A stretch of 37,239 nt of DNA, taken from contig USJW01000041.1 of the NCBI GenBank assembly GCA_900555045.1, positions 1-37,239 on the forward strand, given 5' to 3'. The position numbers and the translations under genes were made by a program. This document shows positions 8,626 through 18,447 of this stretch, one piece after another; within the stretch, counting starts at the first letter, position 1; every line of letters begins with the position of its first letter. Under the pieces are notes generated by a model. That model did no database searches. It was not told the DNA's origin and saw only the letters and a program-made list of their open reading frames with translations. Source of the stretch: an uncultured Clostridium sp. GTDB taxonomy: Bacteria > Bacillota > Clostridia > Lachnospirales > Lachnospiraceae.

Positions 8626-9732
8626 TTACTCAGCTGCACTCTGGTCTGCCGCTTCGGTCTCTGCCGCAGCCTCGCTTCCGGCCAGGGCAACCTTGTAACC
8701 GTCCTTCAGCTCGGAGGTCCAGGTGGTCAGCACCTGATCGTCCATGGTCAGGCCGGACCTTATCACAATGTTCTCAGAGTCAAAGATTCCAACCTCAACG
8801 GGCACCTCGCGGATCACGCTCTCGGCCGCATCGTAGGTGTAGACATAGGCGTCCCCGCCGCGGTAGTACACGCTGTGCACGGGCACCAGCATGGCGTTGA
8901 TTGCGGAGTCCTTCGGGACCTCAAGCTCCACGTCTGTTCCCGGGGTCATGGAGTTGTTGTCGTCCACCGCGGCCTTCACCTTGAACAGGCCCACGCCCGC
9001 GTCCGCCATGTTGCTGACCTCGGTGATGGTGCCGCTATAGTCCGCGCCGTCCTTGGTGAGGACCACCGGGTCCCCGGGGTTCAGATTGTTTTTCACCTTC
9101 TCGGTGGTATAGAAGGAGACCACCTTGCCGTTCTCGCCGGCGATGATGCACAGCTGGCTGGAGGCGCCCACGGTGTCGTGCAGCTCCACGTTGCACTGCT
9201 CCACCCGGCCGCTTATGGGGCTGGTGATATGGCTGAATTCCATCTGGTTGTTGTAGTTGATCTGCGCGGCCTCAAACTGCAGCCGGGAGGCGTCCGCCTG
9301 GGCCTTGTAGCCGTCGTACTCCTGGGCTGATATGTATCCGGACTGGAAGAGAGGCGTCATGCGGTTTAACACATTCTGCGCGTTCTCCGCCGCCACCTTG
9401 GCAGACTCCATGGCCGTGCGGGTGGCGTCCACCTGCTTGGTGTCGATCTCCACCAGCACCTGGCCCGCGGTCACGGTGTCGCCGGCCTTGATGTTCACCG
9501 CCGTGATATCTCCGCCCGCCTTCGGGTAGATGTAAACCACGTCCGCCGGCTCGATGGTGCCGATCAACTGGGTGGTCAGGTGCACATCGCCCATGTGGGG
9601 AGTCTCCACCGTCACAACCGGATCCGCCGTGGCCTGGGCGAACTCCTCTTTCTTCGTCAGGCGCAAAAACAGGAACACGGCTATGACCACAACCACAACC
9701 GCCCAGATTGCGCGTTTCATTCCTTTTTTCAT
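8626..9732 (-). CDS. Efflux RND transporter periplasmic adaptor (membrane fusion protein)
   Basis: This 368-residue HlyD/AcrA-family adaptor works with the RND pump directly downstream (15 bp). It has an N-terminal membrane anchor (about residues 8-24), then a lipoyl-like half-domain (VYIYPKAGGDITAVNIKAGD). A short helical hairpin follows, then the second lipoyl half (SPISGRVEQCNVELHDTVG), a beta-barrel and a C-terminal membrane-proximal domain. There is no lipobox cysteine, so it is probably held by the helix. I start it at MKKGMKRAIW (9732), which has AGAGGAG five bases upstream; in-frame codons further upstream lie in the leader and lack such a site. The C-terminal tail is rich in Ala and Glu. 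Confidence 0.92.
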   Translation of the reverse strand: MKKGMKRAIWAVVVVVIAVFLFLRLTKKEEFAQATADPVVTVETPHMGDVHLTTQLIGTIEPADVVYIYPKAGGDITAVNIKAGDTVTAGQVLVEIDTKQVDATRTAMESAKVAAENAQNVLNRMTPLFQSGYISAQEYDGYKAQADASRLQFEAAQINYNNQMEFSHITSPISGRVEQCNVELHDTVGASSQLCIIAGENGKVVSFYTTEKVKNNLNPGDPVVLTKDGADYSGTITEVSNMADAGVGLFKVKAAVDDNNSMTPGTDVELEVPKDSAINAMLVPVHSVYYRGGDAYVYTYDAAESVIREVPVEVGIFDSENIVIRSGLTMDDQVLTTWTSELKDGYKVALAGSEAAAETEAADQSAAE

Positions 9733-9845
9733 CTTCTCCTCTTTCCTTTCTGTTTCGTTTCTTGTTAAATGTAGAAAAAAACAAGGGGAACAGGCCATTG
9801 ACTCACAATAGCTTTCCCCCATTTCATTACAAACCAACCATTTGT

Positions 9846-9874
9846 ATTTTAGACATTTATGCGCACAATGTCTA
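9846..9874 (-). promoter_or_regulatory. Promoter and overlapping operator dyad of the RND efflux operon
   Basis: On the minus strand TAGACA (9874-9869) lies 17 bases before TAAAAT (9851-9846). Both boxes match consensus at five of six positions. The same stretch holds a perfect 8-bp inverted repeat: TAGACATT arms at 9850-9857 and 9867-9874, with a 9-base centre. The outer arm covers the -35 box and the inner arm reaches the -10 box, so a protein bound there should block transcription. The neighbouring LysR protein is one candidate, but a TetR- or MarR-type repressor encoded elsewhere is equally possible. Confidence 0.7.
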
Positions 9875-9879
9875 ACATC

Positions 9880-9920
9880 AAAAAGCGGACAATTAACAAC
9901 CGCATCGTGTTAATTGTCCT
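9880..9920 (-). terminator. Terminator after the LysR gene (end of transporter-amidase operon)
   Basis: A perfect 12-bp stem (GGACAATTAACA at 9887-9898 with TGTTAATTGTCC at 9908-9919) with a 9-base loop is followed on the minus strand by GC and TTTTT. It lies 12 bp beyond the LysR stop codon. T-rich sequence on the other side could let it act in both directions. Confidence 0.85.
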
Positions 9921-9931
9921 TCTTTTTGTTT

Positions 9932-10840
9932 TTATTCTTTTTTGTGCTGGTCAATGGTTTTTAAGTAGGCGGTCAGGTTCGCCAGCTTCTCCTCGTCCTC
10001 CACCCGCCACAGGGCCATGAGCTTGGCCACCGCCTGGTTTTCGGGGGTTGGGATCGGATACATGGCCAGCCGGTCCCCGAAGTCGTGGTAGTATTCCCTG
10101 TAGCCGATGTGAATCCCCTCGTTGGCGTTTAAGGCCAGCTCCAGGCTGTCCGCGTTGTCGAAATAGCGCACCTTCTTGGGAAGGTATCCCAGGTTTCCCA
10201 TGAACTCCATAATCTTCATCCCCAGGCCGGACTCCTCGTACCGGAAGACCGCAAGCAGCGTCTGCTGCTGGAGCAGGCGGCTGTCCAGCCGCTCCATGGA
10301 GGCCATGGGGTTCTTCTTTGAGAACACGTAGTAGAGCGGGTAGCTGTAGATCTCGGCCCAGTTGAACTTGTCCTTGAGCTTGCTGTAGTCGAAGCCGTTG
10401 CTGAGGGTGATAAAAAGGTCCGGGGTGTTGATCCCGGCCAGGTCCTTCACGTCGCTGTACTCCTTTAGCTGGAACTCGGTCTGGGGGAAGCGGTCCGCGT
10501 AGTCCGCCAGGATGCGCCCCACCACGGGCATCACCCCGTTGGCCTTTATGACGGCCACGTGGACCCGCTCCTTATCCCGCTTGTTGTCCTCCCTGGCCAT
10601 GTCCACCGACTCCCGGATCAGGTTTGGGATATTCTGCCATTTCCACAGCAGGATCTCCCCGCTTCGGGTCAGCCGCACCTCCCTGGTGGTCCTCTCGAAC
10701 AGCCGCAGCTCCAGCTCCTTCTCCAGTGCGGAGATCTGGCGGCTTAAGCCCTGCTGGGATATGTAGAGCCGGCTGGCCGCCTCCGTGAAGTTGAGCGTGT
10801 GGGCCACCTCCAGAAAGCACTCGATCTGATGGATGGTCAT
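9932..10840 (-). CDS. LysR-family transcriptional regulator
   Basis: This 302-residue protein has the standard LysR layout. A winged helix-turn-helix occupies residues 1-60 (FLEVAHTLNFTEAASRLYIS, then the recognition helix QQGLSRQISALEKELELRLFER), and an effector-binding domain from about residue 90 onward. Its ATG overlaps the TGA of the acetamidase gene by 4 bp (ATGA), so it is translated as the last gene of the transporter-amidase operon. LysR proteins often control the operon they belong to or an adjacent one, so candidates are the promoter near 17.6 kb or the efflux promoter 60 bp downstream. The inducer cannot be told from sequence. Confidence 0.9.
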   Translation of the reverse strand: MTIHQIECFLEVAHTLNFTEAASRLYISQQGLSRQISALEKELELRLFERTTREVRLTRSGEILLWKWQNIPNLIRESVDMAREDNKRDKERVHVAVIKANGVMPVVGRILADYADRFPQTEFQLKEYSDVKDLAGINTPDLFITLSNGFDYSKLKDKFNWAEIYSYPLYYVFSKKNPMASMERLDSRLLQQQTLLAVFRYEESGLGMKIMEFMGNLGYLPKKVRYFDNADSLELALNANEGIHIGYREYYHDFGDRLAMYPIPTPENQAVAKLMALWRVEDEEKLANLTAYLKTIDQHKKE

Positions 10841-11754
10841 AGGCGGGTCTCCGCCGGGGCGAGGCCGGAAAAGCCGCCCTTCTCAAGAATCCGGCGGGGG
10901 AACTCCATGCGGACCGTCTTCTTCGGGTTCACAATCTGGCACACCGCCATATTCCCCAGCATGTCGATTAAGACGGCGGCGTCCACCGGGTCCAGCCCCG
11001 CAGCGCTGGTCAGAAAGCCGTGCATCTGCCTCACCGACTTTTCCCCCGCCTCATCCAGGGTGTCGCCGTAGGCGATGGTGATCCACTGGCTGCCGTTCTC
11101 GATCATCGGGTATGTAAGCCCCAGGCCCGGCAGCACCGTCACGCGCACGGTGACGCGGCCGCCGATCTCCACGCCGCAGTTTCCAACCTCGCCGTCGCCC
11201 ATGATGGCGTGTAAGTCCCCCATGGCCAGGAGCGCGCCGTCGGTGTTCACCGGCAGGTACAGGGAAACGCCCGCCTCGATTTTCGTGCAGTCCATGTTTC
11301 CGCCGTGGTCCATGGGGGTCAGGGTGCTCACCTCGCCGCTCTCCGGCGCCACCCCGATCACGCCCACCATGGGCTGCATGGGGATCTCATGGCCCTTATA
11401 GCGGACACAGCCGTTCTCCACCGGCATGCGGTTGATCACGGTCTCGGGGAACATCCCCTTAAATGCGGCGCTGTTTGGCCCAATGTCCAGGACGCCCACC
11501 GGGTCCAGCCGGATGTCCAGAATGTCCACCTTGAGCACGTCGCCCTTTTTTGCCCCCTCCACGTACAGCGGGCCGGTGGCGGGGTTCGCAAGCTTCCGGT
11601 CAATGTCCGCGAAGGTGGTTCCCTCCGGCAGGAGCTGGCCCTGGAAGCAGTCGTAGGTCTCAAAGGTCACCGTGTCCCCGGAGGCCGCCCTGCACACCGG
11701 GGCGTGGCTGGGGGAAAACGTGTAGATCGCATGTTTTTTTTCTATATATATCAT
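10837..11754 (-). CDS. Acetamidase/formamidase family amidohydrolase
   Basis: This 305-residue enzyme belongs to the FmdA/AmdA family, which hydrolyses short amides such as formamide or acetamide to the acid and ammonia. Metal-ligand type motifs are visible: HGGNMD (150-155), GDLHAIMGDGE (179-189), plus the family's GVIGVAP segment (131-137). There is no signal peptide, so it is cytoplasmic. I start at MIYIEKKHAIYTF, preceded by GGAGGGG about 8-10 bases upstream; earlier in-frame codons overlap the permease gene. It follows the permease by 16 bp and overlaps LysR by 4 bp. The linkage suggests the ABC transporter brings in an amide-containing compound, but the actual substrate is unknown. Confidence 0.88.
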   Translation of the reverse strand: MIYIEKKHAIYTFSPSHAPVCRAASGDTVTFETYDCFQGQLLPEGTTFADIDRKLANPATGPLYVEGAKKGDVLKVDILDIRLDPVGVLDIGPNSAAFKGMFPETVINRMPVENGCVRYKGHEIPMQPMVGVIGVAPESGEVSTLTPMDHGGNMDCTKIEAGVSLYLPVNTDGALLAMGDLHAIMGDGEVGNCGVEIGGRVTVRVTVLPGLGLTYPMIENGSQWITIAYGDTLDEAGEKSVRQMHGFLTSAAGLDPVDAAVLIDMLGNMAVCQIVNPKKTVRMEFPRRILEKGGFSGLAPAETRL

Positions 11755-11770
11755 AATAATATCCCCTCCA

Positions 11771-12646
11771 TTATCTGCGCAGCGTCGCCGTCGGGTCCAC
11801 CGCGTCGCGCAGCGCGTCGCCCACAAAGTTGATGGCCACCACCAGCACCACGATCAGCAGGCCCGGCGGAATCCACAGCCAGGGCTGCTTCGTCAGCACG
11901 GTCAGGGACTGGGCGCTGTTTAACATGTTGCCCAAGCTGGCCGTGGGCGGCTGCACGCCCATTCCCAGGAAGCTTAGGGACGCCTCGTCCAGCATGGACA
12001 GCGCCATGACGGAGGTGGCGTACACCAGGATCGGCGCCACGGTGTTGGGCAGAATCTCGGAAAACAGAATGTGCCGCAGCGGCATCCCCGCCACGATATC
12101 CCCCTTCACAAAGTTGGTCTCCCGCAGGCTCAGCACGTTCCCTCGCACCAGGCGGGCGATCCCGGGCCAGTCCACAAAGCCCAGAATCAGGATGATGCTC
12201 CAGAGCCCCGGCTCAAAAATGGCGGCCGCCACCAGAACCAGGAGAATGTAAGGGAAGGACATGACCATGTCCGTGAACCGCATGATCAGCATGTCCAGCC
12301 AGCCGCCGAAGTACCCGGCGAGCAGTCCCAGGACCACGCCCACGGCGGTGGAGATCCCGGTGGCCATCACGCCCACCAGCAGGGAGATGCGGGTGGCGTA
12401 GAGCAGGCGGCTGAGCATGTCGCGGCCGATCTGGTCCGTGCCCAGCCAGAAGTCTGCGCTTGGAGCCGCGCCGAAGGGGCCCACAATCTCGTCCGGGTTG
12501 TGCGGGGAGATGAGCGGGGCCAGGACGGCCGCCAGGCAGATCACCGTCAGGAGCACCAGGCTCGCCACCCCCAGGTGGTGGTGCTTGAAGCGCCTCCAGA
12601 CGGTCTGTATATAGCTTTCGTTTGTGATATCCGTTTGTCTCTTCAT
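11771..12646 (-). CDS. ABC transporter permease, DppC/OppC type
   Basis: This 291-residue membrane protein is the second permease of a peptide/nickel-family importer. A cytosolic N terminus is followed by TM1 (about 26-48), then the usual OppC extracytoplasmic segment ending in FWLGTDQIGRDMLSRLLYATR, the hallmark of this subfamily. Five further helices and the coupling loop come next (about 190-210: NFVKGDIVAGMPLRHILFSE). The start has AGGAG six bases upstream and begins 9 bp after the partner permease ends. It heterodimerises with the DppB-like protein and is powered by the two ATPases upstream. Confidence 0.93.
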   Translation of the reverse strand: MKRQTDITNESYIQTVWRRFKHHHLGVASLVLLTVICLAAVLAPLISPHNPDEIVGPFGAAPSADFWLGTDQIGRDMLSRLLYATRISLLVGVMATGISTAVGVVLGLLAGYFGGWLDMLIMRFTDMVMSFPYILLVLVAAAIFEPGLWSIILILGFVDWPGIARLVRGNVLSLRETNFVKGDIVAGMPLRHILFSEILPNTVAPILVYATSVMALSMLDEASLSFLGMGVQPPTASLGNMLNSAQSLTVLTKQPWLWIPPGLLIVVLVVAINFVGDALRDAVDPTATLRR

Positions 12647-12655
12647 CGACCGCTC

Positions 12656-13603
12656 CTATTGATACTGGATGGTGGGGTTCACCACCGCGTACAGAATGTC
12701 CGTGACCAGGTTGCCGAGCAGCACCACCACCGCTGACAGAAGGCACACGCCCATGATCACCGGGTAGTCCCGGCTCATGATGGCGCTCATGGTCATGAGG
12801 CCCAGGCCGGGCCAGGAAAACAGCTGCTCCACGATCACCGCGCCGCCGAACAGCACGGGGATCTCCATGCCGATGACCGTCACGATGGGCACCATGGCGT
12901 TTCTTAAGGCGTGCTGGTTCACCACCCGGCGGTGGCCGATCCCCTTGGCCCTGGCGGTCCGCAGGTAGTCCTGCTGGAGAATCTCAAGCACCGCGCTGCG
13001 GATGTAGCGGATGTTGGTTCCCGCCATGGACACCGAGAGCACGATCACCGGCATCACCATGTGGGCCGCCACGTCCGCCGCGCCCCCGGAGGCGCCCAGG
13101 GTGGTCATTCCGCCCGAGGGCAGCCAGCCCAGCTTGACGGTGAACACGTACACCAGCAGTAAGGACAGGAAGAAGCCGGGGATGCTGCTCCCGAAGAAGG
13201 AGAGCGTCACCACCGTGTAGTCGCCCTTGGAGTACTGGTGGATCGCGCTGTAGATTCCGGCCGGAACCGCCATGATGAGGCTCACGATCAGGGAGACGCC
13301 CATGAGCAGCAGGGTGGGCCCCAGGTGGCTGGCGATCATAGCGCTGACGGCCTGGTAGGTCTTGATGGAGTAGCCCATGTCCCCCTTAAGAAGGTTGCCA
13401 AGCCAGACGAAGTACTGAATATAGAAGGGCTGGTCCAGGCCCAGGGCCGCCTTCTTGGCCTCGATGGCCGCCTGAGAGATTCTCGCCCCCTGCATCATCT
13501 CCAGGGGATTCCCGGCCATGCACATGATGGCGTAGTCGATGATGGTGATTCCGATCAGCGTGGGGATGGCGATCAGGATGCGCTTTAAAATGTATTTACC
13601 CAT
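12656..13603 (-). CDS. ABC transporter permease, DppB/OppB type
   Basis: This 315-residue protein is the first permease of the peptide/nickel-type importer. It begins MGKYILKRILIAIPTLIGIT, the usual DppB N-terminal helix. It then has the GLDQPFYIQYFVWLGNLLKG segment typical of the family before TM2, then five more helices with the coupling loop around DYLRTARAKGIGHRRVV (about 213-229). The ribosome site AAGGAGG is formed by the last codons of the ATPase gene upstream, whose TGA is 3 bp away, so translation is coupled. The pair with the DppC-like protein forms the channel. Confidence 0.93.
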   Translation of the reverse strand: MGKYILKRILIAIPTLIGITIIDYAIMCMAGNPLEMMQGARISQAAIEAKKAALGLDQPFYIQYFVWLGNLLKGDMGYSIKTYQAVSAMIASHLGPTLLLMGVSLIVSLIMAVPAGIYSAIHQYSKGDYTVVTLSFFGSSIPGFFLSLLLVYVFTVKLGWLPSGGMTTLGASGGAADVAAHMVMPVIVLSVSMAGTNIRYIRSAVLEILQQDYLRTARAKGIGHRRVVNQHALRNAMVPIVTVIGMEIPVLFGGAVIVEQLFSWPGLGLMTMSAIMSRDYPVIMGVCLLSAVVVLLGNLVTDILYAVVNPTIQYQ

Positions 13604-13606
13604 AAA

Positions 13607-14628
13607 TCAGATGGCCTCCTTTCTGCGCCGCTCTCCCGCCAGCACCGGGCATGCCACCAGATGGGCGCTGCCGGGCCTGTCCGGCTTTAACTCCGGCTCC
13701 ACCTCCGAGCAGCTCTGCGTGGCGTAGGGGCACCGGGGATGGAAACGGCAGCCTGCGGGGGGATGGGTGTTGCTGGCGATCTCCCCCTGGAGCACCGGGA
13801 TCTCGGTCTCCCTGGCGCGCGGGTCCGGGATCGGCACCGCCCGGAACAGCGCCTTGGAGTAGGGGTGGATGGGGTCCGCGAACAGCTCGGCCGCGTCCGC
13901 CAGCTCCACGATCTTTCCCAGGTACATCACGGCGATGCGGTCGCTGACATAGTTGACTGCGCCCAGGCCGTGGCCGATGAAGATGCAGGTCAAATCCAGC
14001 TCCTTCTGTAAGTCCCGCAGCAGGTTTAAAATCTGCGCCTGGATGGAGACGTCCAGGGCGCTGACCGGCTCGTCGCAGACCATGAGCTTCGGCTCCAGGG
14101 ACAGAGCTCTTGCGATTCCGATTCGCTGGCGCTGGCCGCCGGAGAACTCGTGGGGATAGCGCCCCAGCGCGTGGGTTGGGAGGCCCACCATGTCGAGGAG
14201 CTGGCGAAGTCTTGCATCCAGGCCCTCCTTCGTCACGAGGCCGTGGTAGAGCATGGGCTCCGCCAGGATCTCGTACACGTGCTTTCTGGGGTTTAGGGAG
14301 GAGTAGGAGTCCTGGAACACCATCTGCAGCTCCGTGCGGATGGGCCTCATCTCCTTGCGGCCGATGGCCGCCAGGTCATGGCCCCGGTACAGGATCCTCC
14401 CGGCCGTGGGGCGCTCCAGAGCCACAATCTGGCGGCCCAGGGTGGATTTTCCGCAGCCGGACTCGCCCACCAGGCCCAGGGTCTCGCCCTGGTAGACGGT
14501 GAAGGTGACGCCGTCCACCGCGCGCACGTCCGCAATCTTGTGGGTGATCACGCCGCCCTTCACCGGATAATATTTCTTTAAATCCTCCACCTGAAGGAGG
14601 GGGGTACTTTCTCTGTTCACTTTAGGGC

Positions 14629-14632
<4 letters not shown>
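13607..14632 (-). CDS. ABC transporter ATP-binding protein, DppF/OppF type
   Basis: This 341-residue ATPase has a Walker A motif (GESGCGKST, 56-64), the signature FSGGQRQRIGIARAL, Walker B LMVCDEPVSALD, and the switch region. The C-terminal oligopeptide-type extension contains CRFHPRCPYATQSC, a cysteine cluster that in related OppD/DppD structures binds an iron-sulfur cluster. Its ATG overlaps the TGA of the preceding ATPase gene (ATGA). It and the DppD-like subunit form the heterodimeric engine. Its 3' end also carries the ribosome site for the DppB-like gene. Confidence 0.93.
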
Positions 14633-15675
<1,043 letters not shown>

Positions 15676-15723
15676 GTTGTTTCCTTTCTATGCATTTGTC
15701 TCTATAACAAGGACGCCCAGAAA

Positions 15724-15838
15724 GCATCCATTTTCAGGATGCCCTCCGGGAGTGCCGCGTCGTTGCAATATAGATCCGCAGACCCGCCTGCCGGGGCTCG
15801 CGCACATTGGCGGCTCCGGCGGGCCTTGGATCAGTTTG
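15724..15838 (-). other. Intercistronic hairpin region after the binding-protein gene
   Basis: Between the binding-protein and ATPase genes the minus strand has a GC-rich fold just after the stop codon (a CCCGCC arm pairing with GGCGGG). A second 6-bp stem follows, GCATCC/GGATGC (15742-15724), with only TTT after it. No promoter is seen. Such structures often protect the binding-protein mRNA and lower downstream expression, giving excess binding protein. That role is inferred. Confidence 0.4.
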
Positions 15839-17491
15839 TCAGTTTACATCCCACTGCTCCACGTGGTTGAAGAACCCGTACACAGAGGGCTCTGCCCCGG
15901 TGAGGCGCTTGTTCACCGCGCCCAGGGAGCTGATCACGTAGGCGGAGAACATGGGCACATCCTCCTGCACCTTCTTGTCCACGACAGAGTACAGCTTGGC
16001 GGTCTCTGCGGTGTCGTTGGTCACCTGCACCTTGGAGAGGGCCTCGCCCACCTCCTGGTTCACGTAGCCGGTCCAGCTTCCCTCCATATTGATCAGCCAG
16101 TCGATGTCCGCGTAGGGGTCGACCGGCGCGTAGGTGTACTGCACCGCCAGCACGTCGTACTCCCGCTTGGTGGCCACGTCCATCAGGGTGGCGAAATCCA
16201 CGGTCTGGATCTCCGCCTTGATACCAACCTCCGCCCACTGGGCCACGATCACCGAGGCCGCGTTGACAAAGGTGCTGTCGCCGGAGTTCACGTAGAACTT
16301 GAGCGTCCGTGAGGAGTCCCAGCCCGCCTCGGTTAACAGGGCCTTGGCCCGCGCCGGGTCGTAGGGGGTGGGGGTGATGGAGGCGTCAAAATAGGGGCTT
16401 GCGGAGGACAAGAATCCGTCGATCACCTCGCCGTGGCCCTTCATCAGCTGGTCCAAAATCCGGTTGCGGTCGATGGCGCAGAGCATGGCCTGGCGCACCC
16501 TTGCGTCCGGGACGTTGGCGGTCTGGATGAACACCGACTGGTTGGTGACCGGGTCGCCGTACACGGGCGTCACGTTCTCCAGCGCCTCGATGCTCTCGTA
16601 GTCCTCCATGGGGATGGCGCTCATGGTGTTCTGGGTGATGTCGATCTCGCCGGATTTGAGGCCCGCGTAGAGCTGACTGCCCTCCACGATCTTGATGTTC
16701 AGCTTGTCGATCTTCGGAGCGCCCTTCCAGTAGTCCCGGTTGGCCTCGTAGGAGATATAGTGGTCCTTGTCAAAGTCCGTGACCTTGAAGGGGCCGTTCA
16801 CCACGTCCGGGTGGTTGAACCACTCGTTGGAGGACAGCTGGTCCTCCGGGATCCCCTCGATCACGTGCTTGGGAAGCGTCATCAGGTAGCGCCCGTAGGA
16901 GTTCTGGAAGGTGGCTAGGGACATGGGGGCCTTGGTGGTAAAGCGCACGGTCTTGTCGTCCACCTTGTTGATTCCCTCCACGTGGTCCGCGCCGGGCTCC
17001 GTGAAGCCGTCGTCGCCCACGCCCTCGAAGGCGTAGTACATCATGGCCGTGTTCCCGATCACCGGGCTGGTCAGGCGAAGCGCCGTGTAGACCACGTCGT
17101 CGGCCGTCACCGGCTTCCCGTCGGACCAGTTGGCCCTATCATCGATGTGCACCAGGAAATTGCGCTCGTCCTCGGCTGTGATGGAGTCGGCCAGCATGCC
17201 CTCAAACTTCAGGTCCTTGTCCAGCTCCACGAGGGGCAGAAACATGAGGCCTGTGGCGTACTTGTTGATCTCTCCGCCGTCCATCAGCAAGGGATTTAAA
17301 GTGTTTAAGGTGTCGGTAACGCCCACGTTTACAATCTTCTCGCCGGAAGCCGCCTGAGCACTTGTCGGCTGTCCCGCCGCGCCTTCAGGCTCGCCGGAGG
17401 GCTTTTTGCCGCACGCCGTCACAGACAGGGCCATGATGGCGGCCAGCCCGAGGCTCATAACGCGCCTTGCGATCGCTGAATTTCTTTTCAT
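15839..17491 (-). CDS. Solute-binding lipoprotein of peptide/nickel-type ABC transporter (family 5)
   Basis: This 550-residue SBP_bac_5 protein captures the substrate for the ABC importer encoded downstream. It has a lipoprotein signal peptide with lipobox SVTAC (C27 lipidated), then a short Gly/Pro/Ala linker (28-50). The long bilobed fold includes the family signature around NWSDGKPVTADDVVYTALRL (119-138). Later VRQAMLCAIDRNRILDQLMKG and the PYDPARAKALLTEAGWD stretch are also typical. Length is normal. The ATG has GAGGAGGAG upstream. It is the first gene of the operon under the promoter at 17.6 kb. Family 5 proteins bind peptides, nickel chelates, opines and more; the downstream acetamidase hints at an amide-type ligand. 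Confidence 0.92.
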   Translation of the reverse strand: MKRNSAIARRVMSLGLAAIMALSVTACGKKPSGEPEGAAGQPTSAQAASGEKIVNVGVTDTLNTLNPLLMDGGEINKYATGLMFLPLVELDKDLKFEGMLADSITAEDERNFLVHIDDRANWSDGKPVTADDVVYTALRLTSPVIGNTAMMYYAFEGVGDDGFTEPGADHVEGINKVDDKTVRFTTKAPMSLATFQNSYGRYLMTLPKHVIEGIPEDQLSSNEWFNHPDVVNGPFKVTDFDKDHYISYEANRDYWKGAPKIDKLNIKIVEGSQLYAGLKSGEIDITQNTMSAIPMEDYESIEALENVTPVYGDPVTNQSVFIQTANVPDARVRQAMLCAIDRNRILDQLMKGHGEVIDGFLSSASPYFDASITPTPYDPARAKALLTEAGWDSSRTLKFYVNSGDSTFVNAASVIVAQWAEVGIKAEIQTVDFATLMDVATKREYDVLAVQYTYAPVDPYADIDWLINMEGSWTGYVNQEVGEALSKVQVTNDTAETAKLYSVVDKKVQEDVPMFSAYVISSLGAVNKRLTGAEPSVYGFFNHVEQWDVN

Positions 17492-17579
17492 AATCTCTCC
17501 TCCTCATTTTGATTCATCCGCTTGTCTGGAATTAGGATTCCTCCGTTTGAGAAACCTTATTCAGAATCTTTTTGTCTCG

Positions 17580-17613
17580 AAACCACACTATTCATAGTAG
17601 GTTAGTGTGGTTT
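17580..17613. repeat. 11-bp inverted repeat at the transcription start of the transporter-amidase operon
   Basis: AAACCACACTA (17580-17590) and TAGTGTGGTTT (17603-17613) are perfect inverted arms with a 12-base centre. The element begins three bases past the -10 box on the minus strand, so it covers the transcript start. It is either an operator or a 5' stem-loop of the mRNA. Without a T-run on the minus strand it is not a terminator for the operon. Confidence 0.6.
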
Positions 17614-17615
17614 TA

Positions 17616-17644
17616 TTTATATCATTGGACGGCGCAAATGTCAA
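17616..17644 (-). promoter_or_regulatory. Promoter of the binding protein-transporter-amidase-LysR operon
   Basis: On the minus strand a perfect TTGACA (17644-17639) is followed after 17 bases by TATAAA (17621-17616). The -35 box overlaps the stop codon of the methyltransferase gene upstream. The transcript start is expected near 17609, with a leader of about 117 bases. No other comparable promoter was seen before the LysR terminator, so about 7.6 kb may be one transcript. Confidence 0.82.
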
Positions 17645-18381
17645 TTCTTATTTTTGCCCGCTTCGCCCTGCTGCCGCTCTTTCACCACCAAAACCGTGTA
17701 ATACCCGGCGGACTCATCCAGCTCCTCCGGCGAGCCGTACACCCGCTCCCCGTCCATGCCGCAGCGCTCCACGCCCCTGACGTCCAGATTTTTCCCGGCC
17801 AAAAGCTCCCGCACCTTCCCGGTCCGGCTGCCCGCCTTCATCAGCACCTTCACGCCCGGGTAGGCGAGCCCCTGGGCCAGCGGGTAGGAGGAGGGCAGAA
17901 CGTGCAGCTGCTCGGCCCCGCTGACGAGCGGCTCCCCAAGCCGTGCGGCCGCGGCGCAGAAGGAGGGCACGCCGCTCACCATCTCCACCGGATATCCGGC
18001 CTCCCGCACCAGACCGGCCGGGTACATGCAGCTGGCGTAGATGGAGGTGTCCCCCAGGGTCAGGTAGGCCACCGAGAGTCCCTTTTTGAGGCAGTCCATG
18101 ATCTGCTCTGCGGCATTTTTGTGGCAGCGGGCCAAAACCTCCCGGTCCTTCGTCATGGGCATGTATAGGTACAGCGGCTCCTTCTCTTCAATTTCCGGAC
18201 ATGCGCCCCTCGCGATGGTGTAGGCCACGCACCGCTCTCTCTCGGCTCCGTCCTTCGCCTCCCGGTCCACCGAGAGGGCGACCACCGGGCACTCCCGGAT
18301 CACCCGCAGCGCTTTTAAGGTCATAAGCTCCGGATCCCCGGGCCCGGTGCTGACGCAGTAAAGGGTTGCTCTATCTGTCAT
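17641..18381 (-). CDS. cobI: Precorrin-2 C20-methyltransferase (cobalt-factor II type), stand-alone
   Basis: This 246-residue SAM-dependent tetrapyrrole methylase of the CobI/CbiL family methylates C20 of precorrin-2 or its cobalt form during cobalamin synthesis. Visible hallmarks are the first glycine loop STGPGDPELMTLKAL (11-25), AYLTLGDTSIYASC, the GVPSFCAAAARLGEPL segment, and the C-terminal lobe. The TLGDTSIYA version separates CobI/CbiL from other cobalamin methylases. It stands alone here with no other cobalamin genes, and its leader is only about 60 bases, too short for a cobalamin riboswitch. The rest of the pathway must be elsewhere. A weak AAGGAA precedes the ATG. Confidence 0.88.
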   Translation of the reverse strand: MTDRATLYCVSTGPGDPELMTLKALRVIRECPVVALSVDREAKDGAERERCVAYTIARGACPEIEEKEPLYLYMPMTKDREVLARCHKNAAEQIMDCLKKGLSVAYLTLGDTSIYASCMYPAGLVREAGYPVEMVSGVPSFCAAAARLGEPLVSGAEQLHVLPSSYPLAQGLAYPGVKVLMKAGSRTGKVRELLAGKNLDVRGVERCGMDGERVYGSPEELDESAGYYTVLVVKERQQGEAGKNKN

Positions 18382-18447
18382 GTTAATCCCATTCCTTCCA
18401 TAATAAATGTCATCCGCGGGCGCTGTCCGTCCCGTATGCTATTTTCT

